64,000 bases of DNA from Nannochloropsis salina CCMP1776 (GCA_004565275.1 SDOX01000158.1:6976-70975); one strand, 5' to 3'. Shown: positions 42,824-54,281, numbered from the stretch's first letter. The notes: generated by a model from the letters alone, not told the origin. A program made the numbers and translations.

Positions 42824-43662
42824 TAGGGTTCAAAAAGGATCCGCGAAGGATAAGGTCAGGGGTCAGGCGGCTGACATGCGGGTGTGAAAGGGTGGAGAAC
42901 GGTGGATGGACACGACTCCGGTCGAGAAATTGTCGAGGGGGGAGGACTTTGTTGGATGGAAGCGAGGGGACGCCGCGAGGACGGGAAAGAGAGGGGTTGG
43001 GCACGCAGGGAGCAGCGATCCAGCTGTTGAAAGCGTGTTTCCTAGGGGCAAGAATGAAAAACTTTTGTTTTGGAAGGTATAAACGCATCACGTGTGAAGT
43101 GCTGTGTGTGGAGTGACAAGTAGGCCAGGGCGATAGGATGGTGGCCTGGGTGAAAATAAGGACGGCAAAAGGGATGAGGCTCGAAAAGCACATCAAAGTT
43201 GGTGTATCTTATAGAGTATTGGTGTTTTCCCTCTCTTTCCCTCTCATTATTCGAAGCCCTGCTCTGTCCTCTTTTATATGATCGAAAACTCATTCCATTA
43301 CCAGCCCTGCCCCTCTACCGTGCGACATGACCACATCGCAACGCTTTCCGCGATTCTTCTTACACCCCTTCGGATATACTTCCACCTGGCCTATCTTTGT
43401 TCGTATCTTTTTCTTGAAAAGCATGAATTTTGAAAGGAATACAAGTAGTCTCACACGACTCGTCACTCGCGCTGAACGCGAGCTGTCCCTTGTGATCCGT
43501 CTTGCAAGGAAAAGCATGTACACGACATGGAAACCCTTCTCTTGCTCCGCTACAAGAGCAAAGCAATGCTTCTCGATTTTCCCTCCTCTTCTCCCTTTCT
43601 ACCATTCAAGTCCAGCCGTTAAATATGTCTACCCGGTCCATGTCTCCTTCCAGCCCATTTTT
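42824..43662. other. Intergenic, between convergent genes
   Basis: About 840 bases between the dymeclin stop and the stop of the next minus-strand gene. Nothing recognised beyond 3' flanks. Confidence 0.55.
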
Positions 43663-45318
43663 CTAATGCAAGGTGGCAGCATTCCCATTGGGAGTCAAGC
43701 CTCCGGGGCTCGTGGCGCGTGCCTTCTTCCTTCCAAAGTAAAAGCCTGCCGCAATCAGAACGAGGCCGACGAAAGACATAAACACGGCCAAGATGATGTT
43801 GGACGAAGCGGGGAGCCCGGTGTAGTCGCTCATGCTGCGCATGGGACAGGCCTGGAAGCGCGTGCAGTCCGAGGAGGGGGTCAAAAAGACCTTGCTGCCG
43901 TCCGAGCAGGTCTTAAATTGGTCACTGGGGCAAATGGCGGCCGCCTTGTCTGCCAAAGACAAGCCGCATACGGGGTAGCCCCGCTCGCATTCCGCCGCCG
44001 TCACAACCTGCTTGGTCTCTCCCTGTGCCAAGTCGCGCAGAAAGACTCGCTCGTGGCTGGCAACGGCAGGCGTGGAAGGCTGGATGACCTTGATGAAATC
44101 CATCAGGACAATGTCGGGACGTGAGACGCCCGATTCGAACCAGGCGCTGCCTGTGGCCGAGCCGGTTCGGTCCTGGCGGTAGAGTTTCCCGTGCGCGATG
44201 AATGGGTACTCCTTGTCGTTACCAGAGAGACCGTAGGCGGCCAGGGACTCGTCGCGCGAGAGGACGGAAGGGGAGTAGCGTTCGTCGATCAGGATGTCCG
44301 TGTCTTTCAGGTTGGCGGCGAAGGCCTTGATGGCCGCCTCCCTCTCTGCCCCGGCTTCCTTCGGCACGGCCCATCTGGCGGCCCGCATGGTGCTCGGGAA
44401 GCTTACGTTAGGGGCGCCCACAAAGTCTTCCACATTGGCAATGTATCCGCCGGCATCCAGGACCGCGCTTCGTTTGTAGCCAGCCACATCGATCATAAAG
44501 TAATCCACGGTACTGTCACCGTACGTGTCGACGTTCACGAAAGACACTTTGGGGCGGCTCGGGTTGGCCTTGGCGGCATCCGAGAGCTCGTAGTACTTCT
44601 CCCGGGTCCTATCAAACTTCTGCTCTGCCACGCCGTCCAGGTTGAAAAAAGCAGCTGCAAACTTGAGCCACTCCCCGCGCCCCAACAAGCTGGTCTCCGA
44701 GGTGGCAGAGAAGATGACTGTTTTATCCGTGGCACCCGTCCCCTTGTAAGACTCCGAGAAATCGAAGTAGACATTGGCCTCGTTCATTAGGGCATCATAT
44801 TCTTCCGGCTTGGCGCCCCAGCCGGGCACCGCTGCATTCAAACCAGGGGACATGACATTGTTGCTGCAGGTCAGAGCTTTTTGAGCACAGGCATCCACGG
44901 AGTACGGGGAAAGCGAGATGAGACGATCGGTCACGCCCATGTCCGTCTTGTCGTTCTGAAGGAGGTTCAGAAAGTCGTAGCTGACAGTCTCAGCCGTTAC
45001 AGCCTTCTGCGCGGGCACGGAAAGAATGCGGCGCTCATAGCCGGCAGGGAGGGTCAGAGCGCTGACATCCGGCTCGGGGGCTCCGCACCGATAGAGCACG
45101 TACTGTCGCTTGCCTGCCTTGTTGGTCAGCACTTTGTACCCCTGATCGTATTCAATAGTAAACTTTCGGGCTTCATCGACGGTGGCACCGGCCGCGGAAG
45201 GGAAATAGTCTTTGGATGCACTGAATGTCGCGGGTGCGAGGCACTCCTCCACGGATCCTGCACTTGTGTAGGCGGATAGGCTCGCCAAGGCCATTGCGCC
45301 GAAGGCAACACGATGCAT
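43663..45318 (-). CDS. Type I membrane protein with periplasmic-binding-protein-like ectodomain
   Basis: Likely a surface or endomembrane receptor that binds a ligand outside the cytosol. One exon, 551 residues. Residues 1-20 are a signal peptide ending YTSA. About 25-440 resemble bacterial-type substrate-binding proteins of the FecB/helical-backbone class as found in diatoms. The features are a repeated pair of lobes, YDFLNLLQ, DRLISLSPYSVD, LGRGEWLKFAAAFFN and the following YYEL helix. A Cys-rich block at about 440-495 (CERGYPVCG, ICPSDQFKTC, CTRFQACP) has eight cysteines and looks disulphide-rich. A membrane helix at about 503-526 (IILAVFMSFVGLVLIAAGFY) is followed by a basic tail. Diatom relatives include iron/siderophore-linked proteins, but the ligand here is unknown. 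Fold assignment is from pattern, not a search. Confidence 0.7.
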   Translation of the reverse strand: MHRVAFGAMALASLSAYTSAGSVEECLAPATFSASKDYFPSAAGATVDEARKFTIEYDQGYKVLTNKAGKRQYVLYRCGAPEPDVSALTLPAGYERRILSVPAQKAVTAETVSYDFLNLLQNDKTDMGVTDRLISLSPYSVDACAQKALTCSNNVMSPGLNAAVPGWGAKPEEYDALMNEANVYFDFSESYKGTGATDKTVIFSATSETSLLGRGEWLKFAAAFFNLDGVAEQKFDRTREKYYELSDAAKANPSRPKVSFVNVDTYGDSTVDYFMIDVAGYKRSAVLDAGGYIANVEDFVGAPNVSFPSTMRAARWAVPKEAGAEREAAIKAFAANLKDTDILIDERYSPSVLSRDESLAAYGLSGNDKEYPFIAHGKLYRQDRTGSATGSAWFESGVSRPDIVLMDFIKVIQPSTPAVASHERVFLRDLAQGETKQVVTAAECERGYPVCGLSLADKAAAICPSDQFKTCSDGSKVFLTPSSDCTRFQACPMRSMSDYTGLPASSNIILAVFMSFVGLVLIAAGFYFGRKKARATSPGGLTPNGNAATLH

Positions 45319-47177
45319 GGTGCGTCAAGTACAGATAAATGTGTTGTAATTCGTTCCTGTTGAGTGTCAAAAGGATCGAGACAGATACAAAAAGTAGTGT
45401 TAGAGGGAATGATTGCTACGGCGACATGAGCACGAAGATGTCAACATTTGGTCCATGTTTCTACTTAAGATTTCCATGATAGTCATTTACGCCAAAGTGG
45501 AACACTCTATATCAGTTTCATCGCATACAAGGCCCATAAAGTCAAAACAATTGATTTTGTCTTGATTTCAAGCGCACTGAGATACAAGAATATGACAATC
45601 AACCCCCAAATCGTAGTGATGAAAGAGGAGCTGTAATCCGTAGAGAGAGTGTAGACGATGGAGGCATAGTGCTTTAAATTCTTACACAAAGCTTTATAAG
45701 GATTTCAAAGCAACCGGGTGCACGCAACGGTGCTGTATAAGAGGGTATCGTCTACTAACCAGTGGCCACGGACTCAAGTTCTCATGGGCTCTACATTTGT
45801 TTTCGTACTGTAGACACTGCCTTTTTTTGAAAACACATGCAAACACGATTCCACGTAGCATTTCATGTTCACCAAGGAAACAGATAGGAAAGCATGGGAA
45901 GGAACGAAACGAACGATGAGAGGGAAGAGTGAGAGAGGCAGTGGGCGGTTGAAGCTGGTGGCGCCTTCGGAAATTTGAAACGGTTTTGGAGCGAAACGGC
46001 GCATGAGCCGTTAATCTTCGACCTAGCCTGTCGTTTAATTCTTGTTTCGTCTTGTGCAAGCCCGGCTTTCAGTGATTTGGGGACTGTTGATAAATTCTGC
46101 GCAATATCGTGCAGAATCCAACCCAAGCTACAGCTGATGAAAGGCGCCTGGCACAAAAAAAGGAAAGGCGTTTGGTTTTAAAATTCCCGCAACACTCCCC
46201 CGCTACACAATACTCTGGAATCGTTGCTCATCCTTCATTGAGTTTACTACTTTTCGTATTGTATATATACATCACACGCCCCACCGATTTGTCAAAAATA
46301 GGGCGATTCATCCGATACCTCTCATCAATCTCTCAGACGTCGGCTGTAATTGTGTCTTATCAGTTTGTAAGAAGTGAGCCCCGCACAGTGGCGACTCCTG
46401 GAGCACTTTCAAAAAGTTAATTTTTCTATCTTTGTATTCTTGAATATCAGTTCTTTCATATGCATGGTATATTTTGTGACAGGATGGGCCCGCATGGCTA
46501 AGTAGTCTTAAGCTGTGTTTTATGCTCCATGTGACAGTACCCTCATTCTCTTTTAAACCACCTTGTCATGGACACGATGCATTTTGTTCTGATCACACTA
46601 CCGAAATATCCAGCCCTCCTGAGAATCGAAGATCAACTTCCATTCTCTTACATTTAACAATGACATCCCCTCGTGTAAAACTCAGCACCATAAGTGCCCT
46701 CTTATGTATAAAAATGCATCGCCTTCTATCTCCCCTGGTCCTTTTCTACATACCTACTGTCCAACCACCGGCACTGCCCTTACTCTTGAAGCTTCAAAAA
46801 ACTTCCGCCATGTCCGTATTCGATCACATCGCTCGTCCCTTAGGATGTAACAATTCTTCCAATTCTTGAATTTTCCAAATGCCGCGGTGAACCGGAGAAA
46901 ATAGAGCGACCGCCAAATTTCTTGGCAGTCCAGCTCGTACTTAAATGGGCGACCCACAACTGTAACGGCCCGGAGCTCACGGGAGCGCACATAATGGAAT
47001 ATCTGGTCGTGGAAGGTCATAAGAAGAGGAGGAGGGAAAAAGAGGGATGAGAATAAAAATTCTACCCCAGGAACAGTAGGAAAGCAGCATAAGATGTATC
47101 AAGGGTCATTTTTCAGTGTTTGCACATAAGCAGCAATGTCAGGTGAGTTGTCTTCCTGTGAAAATCGGTCTCTCCCA
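45319..47177. other. Long AT-rich intergenic region
   Basis: About 1.86 kb. Short open frames on both strands (for example 45694-46059 minus, 46522-46869 plus) show no family pattern and no good splice partners. It should hold the promoter of the binding-protein gene. Nothing else recognised. Confidence 0.5.
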
Positions 47178-47633
47178 TTAATGCCTGAGCATCACCCCTT
47201 TACGCCCTTGCACCTGCTCGAGAAGCTCAGGACAAGCCACAGCTATGTCGGATAGATGAGAAGCCGGATGTTGGGGAGGCAAAAAAAAGGGGATCTTTGT
47301 TTGACGGTGGTGGCAAGCTCTGTAGGATCGATGTTGGAATAGAAAAGATCAATCAACGAGACGGGACAGGAAATAAAAACGATAAACGTTTCTTCTGACT
47401 TACGCGCCATGTTGAGAGGAGACAGGATAATAGCTGTCGATTAATGCCGCGGACTCCGCATTGCCAGGCAAGACCCGCGATCCTCCTGTGGAAGTTGCAT
47501 TGTCCCTAGTGTTGGCCCCCACGAACCATCGAGCAGGCGGACGACGACGCGACAAGAGGCGCCATTGCAAGAGACGGGCCCGAACAAGCATGGAACGTTT
47601 CAATTTCTCGACCTCTCGGACCCGACTCATCAT
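47178..47633 (-). CDS. Possible two-exon hypothetical gene
   Basis: Exons are complement 47633-47404 and 47319-47178. A strong GTAAGT donor and a CTACAG acceptor close in phase to 123 residues ending at TAA. The first exon is helical and basic (MMSRVREVEKLKRSMLVRAR). The frame continues open upstream to about 47725 and still looks coding (YFGGENIEILHI), so the true start may be in an earlier exon. I recognise no family. It could be chance. Confidence 0.3.
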
Positions 47634-48190
47634 GATATGGAGGATTTCTATGTTTTCGCCGCCGAAATATAGATCTTTACACTGCCCTGCTTCTTGTTCT
47701 GTCTCGTGCTCTATCCGTCCTCCAGATCAAGACCCCCGCACTGGCAACCCAATAGGGTACCTGTCATGTATGTATTCTTAAAGTAAGTGGTGTCATGGAA
47801 TTGATCATGTCGCTGTACAGTTTGGAAGAGGGGGTTGTCATGCCCCTGTGGCACGACTTGGGATAGTTTCAACTGGCAAATGCCAACTCCAGCAGCCCTG
47901 CCTCTCGAGTACTTTGAAGCAGCGAACAGAACGGGAAATGAATAAATACGAGCCGATACCCCATGTTGACCATCTCTAGCTCTTGCTTCACAAATATTGA
48001 GAACAGAATTTTCTGGCCAATGCCGGACAAGGATACTTGGAGTGACACGCACCCCCCGCAGCGGAGTTGAACCCTTGAATCAAAGCAGTGGGGGTAATAC
48101 CGTTTTCGAATAGTTTTCCTGCAGGCTGCGACCACTTCAAAGGTCTTGTGTGCAAGTCTTTAGCAGAGTAATTTCCTTTATTTTGTTAAC
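47634..48190. other. Intergenic, upstream of the fibronectin-thioredoxin gene
   Basis: About 560 bases; the part next to 47634 may be an exon of the doubtful minus-strand gene. A TTCAACTCC string near 48065 recalls a tRNA T-loop but no cloverleaf forms. Confidence 0.4.
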
Positions 48191-49793
48191 ATGTGCCGGG
48201 ACGTTTCAATTCCCGATTCCCCTCGTACTCGCAGACGCGGCGAATCGCTTTCTGTACAAGAACACAGGAACCCGTCTCCCATGAATACCCAGGACACGCC
48301 GATATCGACTTCAAAACCGCCACCTTGCGCTCCTTCTGGTACGCAGACATGTGCCGCGGAAAAAGATACCGAGCCAAGTATTGTTGCTGTGGAAGAGGAC
48401 GCAGAGTCTCTTCTGTTGGGGTGGGATACAGTAGAAGGGGCGGTGTGCTACGAGCTTCAGATGCTGAAGCAGGAAGTCAAGTCAATAGTGTACGTGACGG
48501 CACTGTCTTTTGGAAAAATGGGTGTGTCACGGGTCCCCCATATATGTTGAAGGCCTGCGTCTTATTTTAGATTCTCTCGGAATGACAGAGGCGAAGAGGA
48601 TAGTCAGGCCGAAGACTGGAATGCTGCCAGGGCCATGGAAGAGCCTGGACTTATGGAGCATGGTGACGCTGTGGGAGAATGGTGCACGCTCTCCGCAACC
48701 CGTACGTCTTTGTCCATCCTCTCACCCACTTTCGCTTCTTTCCTCTCTCCCTCAACGTCTCCCTTCTTGCGGGTCGTTCTCGTCCCTCCTTTTACCGATC
48801 AATTTCACCCCTGCTCTCTTTCCCGCGCCTTTCCATGGATGCCTCACGTCCTTTCCCAAAATTCCAACTCCTCGCACCACAGTGAAGAGCAACATGGTCC
48901 GAAAGAGAAACCTCTCTCACTCCAGCTCCTACCGCTTCCGCGTCCGCGCCCGCGACAAAGTGGATTGGCTGCCGTTCCAGACTTCCTCCCTCCTCAACAC
49001 TCTCCCCACGTCCGTGCAACGAATGGCGGCCCCGCGGGAAGAGGTGGGCGGGGCAGCAGGGTGTGTCACCCTGTCCTGGGAGCCTGTGGAGGAGGCAGCG
49101 GCGTACGCCGTCCACATGCGCGAGCAGGGGGCAGTCAGATGGAAGGAGGTGGGGAGGGTAGGGGGCACGAGCGTGAAGAAGAAGAATCTGGAGGCAGGAA
49201 AAGCCTACCACTTCCGAATCAGGCCGGTGGGGGAGAGAGTGGAAGACGTCTGGGTGTGGAGCCCGTGGACTGAGGCCATGAGTCCTCCCTCGCTTCCACC
49301 CGTCCTCCGGCGCATGTTTGGTTCGCGCCTGGCGGTAGGGGGGGGAAAAGAGAGTAAAAGGGAGATTGGGGTGGAGTCTCTGGCGGGTAGTGTTGTGGGT
49401 GTGTACGCCTCGGCCCATTGGTGTGCTCCTTGCCGTCAGTTTACTCCGCAATTGGCCAATTTTTACCGCGGTCTGCGAGGCGCTGGGAAAGCTTTTGAGA
49501 TTGTTTTTGTTTCGCTAGACCAGGAAAAAGAAGCTTTCGAATTATACTTTGAAAGCATGCCTTGGCTGGCAATTCCGTGGGAGGGAGGGGAGGGAGAGAG
49601 GGAGGAATTGATGCGTATGTATCAGATAACGTCCGTTCCGCGATTGTTGATATTTGGGAGGGATGGAGAATTGCTGGAGAACAACGCGGTAGGGCCACAA
49701 TTTTTGAGAGAAGAGGCATTTCATTCTTGGTGGGAGGGGAGGCCGTTCAGAGCAGGGGGAGGTGGGTGTTGTGGAGGGGGAGGATGCAAGTAG
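48191..49793 (+). CDS. Fibronectin III x2 - thioredoxin-fold protein (nucleoredoxin/tryparedoxin-like)
   Basis: Predicted thiol-disulphide oxidoreductase with two adhesion-type modules. Exons are 48191-48489, 48571-48701 and 48883-49793. The donors GTACGT and GTACGT and both AG acceptors close in phase to 446 residues. The first fibronectin III domain spans all three exons (about 65-180: LLLGWDTVEGAVCYELQML, then SSSYRFRVRAR). The second is at about 190-280 (VTLSWEPVEEAAAYAVHM, YHFRIRPVG). The thioredoxin domain has the active site WCAPC at 323-327, then FEIVFVSLDQEKEAF and the cis-Pro strand TSVPRLLIF, as in nucleoredoxin. The protein ends in CCGGGGCK, an odd Cys/Gly tail that might bind metal or be lipidated. 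There is no signal peptide, so it should be cytosolic or nuclear. The combination of domains is unusual. Confidence 0.9.
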
Positions 49794-50257
49794 AAGAAGC
49801 GGGCGGTAGGGGAGGTGATTTCTGGAGGTAGACGCAATGCCTCCTGGACATGTTGACCCATTACTTTGCCTCTACATAATAGGGTGTTGAGCTAAAGCAT
49901 TCGATGAACAAACTAGATAGATCGTTCTTGATTCGCTGCCTGTTCGTCTCAAGGAAAGAGTTTACATGGGCCTCGGCCCCAATGCAGGGAAAGAAAAATA
50001 TCAGTGGTCGCACAAAAATGTGCACCAAACACTTCCCAAGACTGTTTTGTGTCGGGACTTTAGGACATGTTAGCTAAATCGCACGCACGTGCGGGGTGCT
50101 ACCAACCATGCTTTCTTCTCATCTGAGAAAATAAGGGCCAGGAGGTTTTCTTGACGGCCCGCGCTTTCTTTCGAGTATCTTCCCTCACCACCACATTCTA
50201 TCCCATGTCTTGTGGACGTGCAGGGATTCAACGCTGTTCCTGTCTCTGCTCTTCACT
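49794..50257. other. Intergenic, upstream of the ClpR-like gene
   Basis: About 460 bases between two genes on the plus strand. Nothing recognised. Confidence 0.5.
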
Positions 50258-51491
50258 ATGAAACAGTTTTTTTCGCTCTTACTTTCTTGCCTTCTCAGGA
50301 TATTCATGGCATTTTCTGGGACCACAAGACCTGCCCCTTCCTGCGCTTTCACGACGGCCAAGGTAGCGACGCCGCTCCTGCTACTCGTGCATGCTCTCCA
50401 TACCATGTCCTCCCTTGGGGTCGGCGCCTTTGTCTTGCCCACATCCACCGGCATTTCCACCTCCAGAACACCTATGACGATTCAGCCCCGAGCCCGGACT
50501 GACCTGGCTCACAAGCCTCGGAGCAACGTGGTGATGATGCCGGCCTCCGAGCCCGCCGTGCCATATAAGGCACCAGGGACAGGTAAGAATGGCTAGATAC
50601 TCGGTGGTGCAGCATCAGTCTACATAAATGTATATGCTAGTGGAATAAGGTAGCTTGGTCTTCACGTTTGGTTTCGCTCGTGTGCGTACTGAGTGGATTG
50701 AGAGGGGATTGACGTGTTGCTTTCTTTCAATTCCGGTCTAGATTATCATAGGTATGTAGGCATTTATCAACGACTGTACTACGATCGCGTTCTGCTTTGC
50801 GGACAGTTCATCGACGATCGAGTGGCGAATCAGATCATGTCGATTCTCTGGTACCTGCACAACGAGGACAAGCACAAGCCTATTTACATGTATTTCAACG
50901 TGCCAGGGGCCCTGCTACGACCTGCTCTGAGCGTCTTCGACACAATGCAAGCGATGAGCAATGAGATAGAGACGATCAATATCGGTCTCACCACGGGCAT
51001 GGGCAGCTTTCTCTGCGCGGCCGGGACGCACGGGAGAAGGTTTGCCCTGCCGAACTCGAGATTTTTAATGCAGAAGACGGGCTTCGAGGAGGTGAGAGAG
51101 GAAAGGATGTGTTGAGGGCTTGCGGGCACTGTCTTGGGACGGGTATGGGTCACTGACGTACACTCTTCCTTCTCCCATCTTTCAGCAAGTGTACGGCCAG
51201 GCTAGTGACATCATTTTGGAGGTGGAGAGCACCGTCCGGGAGAATCAGCGTTTTTTGAAGGAGCTCGCGCGCTTGACCGGGCGAGCCCCTGAGACGATCG
51301 TCGACGACTTTTCTCGCGACTTTTACCTGTCCGCAGAGGAGAGTGTGGAGTACGGCATGGTGGACCAGGTGATCATACCCGGACATAAGGACGCGTTGGC
51401 AGTGACGGACGGAGAGGTGGGCTTCGGGCGCTTTGTGTCCGGGAGCGATCAAAGGTACCAACCGCAATTCGCGCCGCAAGCGTGGAGCTAG
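50258..51491 (+). CDS. Plastid ClpR-like subunit (ClpP family, catalytically inactive)
   Basis: ClpR subunits mix with ClpP in the plastid Clp protease ring without catalysis. Exons are 50258-50582, 50742-51091 and 51186-51491; GT-AG, phases close to 326 residues. The N-terminus carries hydrophobic signal segments and then GAFVLP, an ASAFAP-like plastid signature. The Clp core starts at about 115 (IYQRLYYDRVLLCGQFIDD), with SILWYLHNEDKHKPIYMYF, TTGMGSFLCAAGTHGRRFAL and LARLTGRAPETIVDDFSRDF. In active ClpP the block reads ASMG and the next helix MIHQP. Here Gly194 replaces the catalytic Ser and Gln219 replaces the His; only Asp270 remains. That defines an R-type subunit. The exact start (50258 or the Met at 50354, MAFSG) is open. 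Confidence 0.9.
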
Positions 51492-51670
51492 GGTGAGAGA
51501 GACAATGGGGCAACGCCGCTCGCGGGTCTTACCAAAAAGAAAAATAAGCACGATGTACTTAGCCAAGCGGCACGTGGCACATATTGCACAGTTGAGGGCT
51601 GTAACGAACGGTTGAGTCTGCTTTAATCTTTGCTCACCGAGAAACTCTGATCCGCTCTTTCGCCTTTTGC

Positions 51671-52901
51671 TCACCAACGTCCAATCAGAGTGGTGACCAT
51701 CTTGAAGACGTCGAACAACCCGCTCCGTTTGTTCCCTTCCCCCCCCTCCACCTCCCCCCCCGCCACCGCCACCACTGCCACCCGCCACGCGGCCAGAAGC
51801 ACCAGCGTGGTGACCATCGTCACCGCCATAAATGGCACGGGGGGCACCTCCCCCTTCAGCAAGCCCCTCCCCACAAGCCCACCGGGTACGGCCAGGGCCC
51901 ACGCCTTCAGCACCGTCTTCACCGCGTCGCCTGTGGACCGGGAGGCCTCGGGCGTGTAGGCGCCCAGGAGAGGTGCCAGGCCCAACCAGGCCAGGATAAA
52001 GGGGGCGGCCGTCTGCACCACCTGGACGTCGAGTGAGAGTCCGCCCGTGTGAATGGAGCGACCGACGCTGGCGAAGAGCAGGAACATGAGCACGTCCCCC
52101 AGTGCCAAGAGAGGCCGGGCGCCCACGTCCTTCCAATTGTTTTCGCCCACCCGCCGAACGTCCAGGCCCGCTTGACCTGACCAGGCGGTCTCGGCCACGG
52201 CCAGGTCCTCAGCGTCGTCGAGAGGGTCGTAGTCCGGGTCCGCCTGGGCGGGGGAGGCAGGGGCGGAGGGAAGGGGCTGAAGCCCGGAGAAGAGGGGGCG
52301 GGAGAAACGCGATGGTGTGAGTTTTCCTCAGAAGGGAGGGTGGACAGGTGGTAAGGTGCGTGCATTGCCACTTCACGTGCTGGAATGGCATTCAAAACGA
52401 GTGCTGCCGGGTCATTGGATGGGAAGGGGGTTTCAACCTTTTGCCTTCCAAAATAATCGGTTGCTTCTTCCCCTTTGTAGGCACATTGTCCAGTACATTC
52501 GTATTTCATTTTCCATCCCCATCCCATCTCTGAAGGTCACTTACCTCAGCGTTTGTGCCGTCGAAGTCCAGCACGTCCTCCAGTTTATAAGAAGCTCGCA
52601 GCCCTTGCAACCTCTTTTTTTCCTCCGCGCTCATGGTCGATTCGTCCAGTCGTAAATCGTCCAATTCCTCTGCCAACGTTCTCTGTTTTCGCGCGAGCAA
52701 AGCCCCAAAAGCTGCTTGTCGACTCCCTGGCGCGGAGCTGGAAGGAAGCTTTGAGGCGACACACATTGGACTGCGGAGGATGTAAAAGTCCCGTCCCGAT
52801 GGGATGGAGGGTACGACAAAGGCGAAAACAGCAGGGAAAGATGTGGCGGCGAGGAGGAGGAAGAGTAGCGGGATGGGGTTGTGTTGCTTTCCCCCCCCCA
52901 T
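51671..52901 (-). CDS. Plastid-targeted DUF3054 membrane protein
   Basis: Function unknown; DUF3054 proteins are small four-helix membrane proteins of cyanobacteria, actinobacteria and plastids. Exons are complement 52901-52545 and 52276-51671. The donor is GTAAGT, the acceptor follows a good pyrimidine tract, and the total is 320 residues. Residues 10-27 form a signal peptide followed at once by AFVVP (27-31), the ASAFAP-like plastid motif. A hydrophilic stretch with EELDDLRLDES and an acidic DPDYDPLDDAEDL follow. Membrane helices lie at about 175-191 (ALGDVLMFLLFASVGRS, the family signature), 207-226, 238-257 and 268-291. It converges with the ClpR-like gene, only 179 bases apart. Confidence 0.82.
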
Positions 52902-53385
52902 GTCAGGAAGCGGCTTGTGTTCTCGCAACTTTCAGGGTCGTTCTGAACTAGCCCGAGGAAAAGTCTCCCGAGATACAGTCTCCAACAGGCGGTCTCCAGT
53001 CCTGTATCCGTTGCATATCAAGAAGGTATGTGTACAGACGGGAGAGGGCTGTGAAGAAAACTGGGAAACAATGAGGAGGAGCTACCATGGCTGGGACTGC
53101 GGCAGCCGAGGGACACGTGAGGATCTTTCCGCTTTCCTCTCCGTGACATCACGCTCCTATGGGCCTGGTGAGACGCGCCAAAGGATCATAAAAGTCCTTT
53201 CTTTCCGCGCCTTTGTGTATCGGATGTCGAATTGCATGTAATATTGGCCATTTGAGTGCTCGAAAGCTTTACTTCAACAATTGGTTCCTTTGTCTTGTAA
53301 GGGCTAGCATCTAATCATCCTCACTTCTCCTCCCCTTTCTTCTGGAAGTAAAATCCAAATCCAGAATGTCTACATCTTTTTCAGG
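52902..53385. other. Intergenic, upstream of the DUF3054 gene
   Basis: About 480 bases. A 145-codon plus-strand frame crossing 52804-53241 is antisense to the first exon and has no family features. Nothing else recognised. Confidence 0.5.
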
Positions 53386-54281
53386 TTATTGACTTCTCAT
53401 GCTAGCTTTCGCAGTCTGGAAATCTACGAAGCCGTGGTCTTTTCCGACCTTCTCCTCAAATGTTTCCATCAAGCAATTTCCTCGAACCAAGATATTCTCC
53501 TCAACTTCAAAACCTTGTGCACTTAGAAAATGGCGAACCTCCCGAAGATGTGCCTGTAATCATAAATGCACGAGAAGTTCTTTTTTGAGGCATCCTAAGG
53601 CTGTTTTGTAGCCATATTCTTTGCTTTAATGAAAAAGGTTGCAATCCACTTACGTAGTTTTGGTAATGGTCGTCAAAAGGAACCCACCAAAGAAACAACG
53701 CCCAAAACGGCGCTGCAGGGACGGAGGCCGGCACAATTGAGGCAGACGCAGACCGGCATTCGGCTACGACTCCATCTACCAACGTTTGCATGAGGAGCCA
53801 ATTTGTCGATCTCGAAATGCACAACTTCAATGGAAGCGTGAGACACACTGAACAATGCTTTCATGATCTTCAACTACGTACGACAACCTGCCAGCAGATG
53901 CGTGTCACACATGAGAATCACACCCACACAAAAATGTTTTCAAGCTTACTTGTTGTAGGCAGTATGGTCAATTCAACCACGTCCGTCCATTTGAACAACG
54001 GAGTTAGATATAGGGCCTCAAAACGTCCCGTTCGGCCATCTGACGATCTCACGGCCTTGACGACATGATAATTGCGATTTTGTCTCGAAATCCCTGCGAG
54101 AACTTTCATAATAGTAAGAGACTTCCCCTCTGGTTGTGAACTTCTCATTATGTCGAGAGGACTGGAAGTTGGAAAGCGGATTGTAAACAGGGCATGGCAG
54201 CGATTCTTTGTCAGCAGCCGACCGACCACAAGTTGCGCAGGGCGTAGAAAGGCTAACAGCTCGGCTTGCATCCAAATAAGG
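53386..54281 (-). CDS. Unrecognised multi-exon gene, C-terminal exons
   Basis: No family recognised. Four exons on the complement read as one protein end of 183 residues: 54281-54025, 53847-53780, 53712-53654 and 53553-53386, with TAA at 53386-53388. Sites are GT-AG; the last donor is a strong GTAAGT and the phases close. The donor at 54025 (GTTTTG) is weak, so that join is the least sure. The pieces have a protein-like look: CATCGRSAADKESLPCP (two CxxC-like spaced cysteines), SYYYESSRRDFETKSQ, REIVRWPNGT, VVHFEIDKLAPHANV, FWALFLWWVPFDDHYQNY and AHLREVRHFLSAQGFEVEEN. One or more exons further upstream must supply the start. Composition is less GC-rich than the neighbours. Confidence 0.5.
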
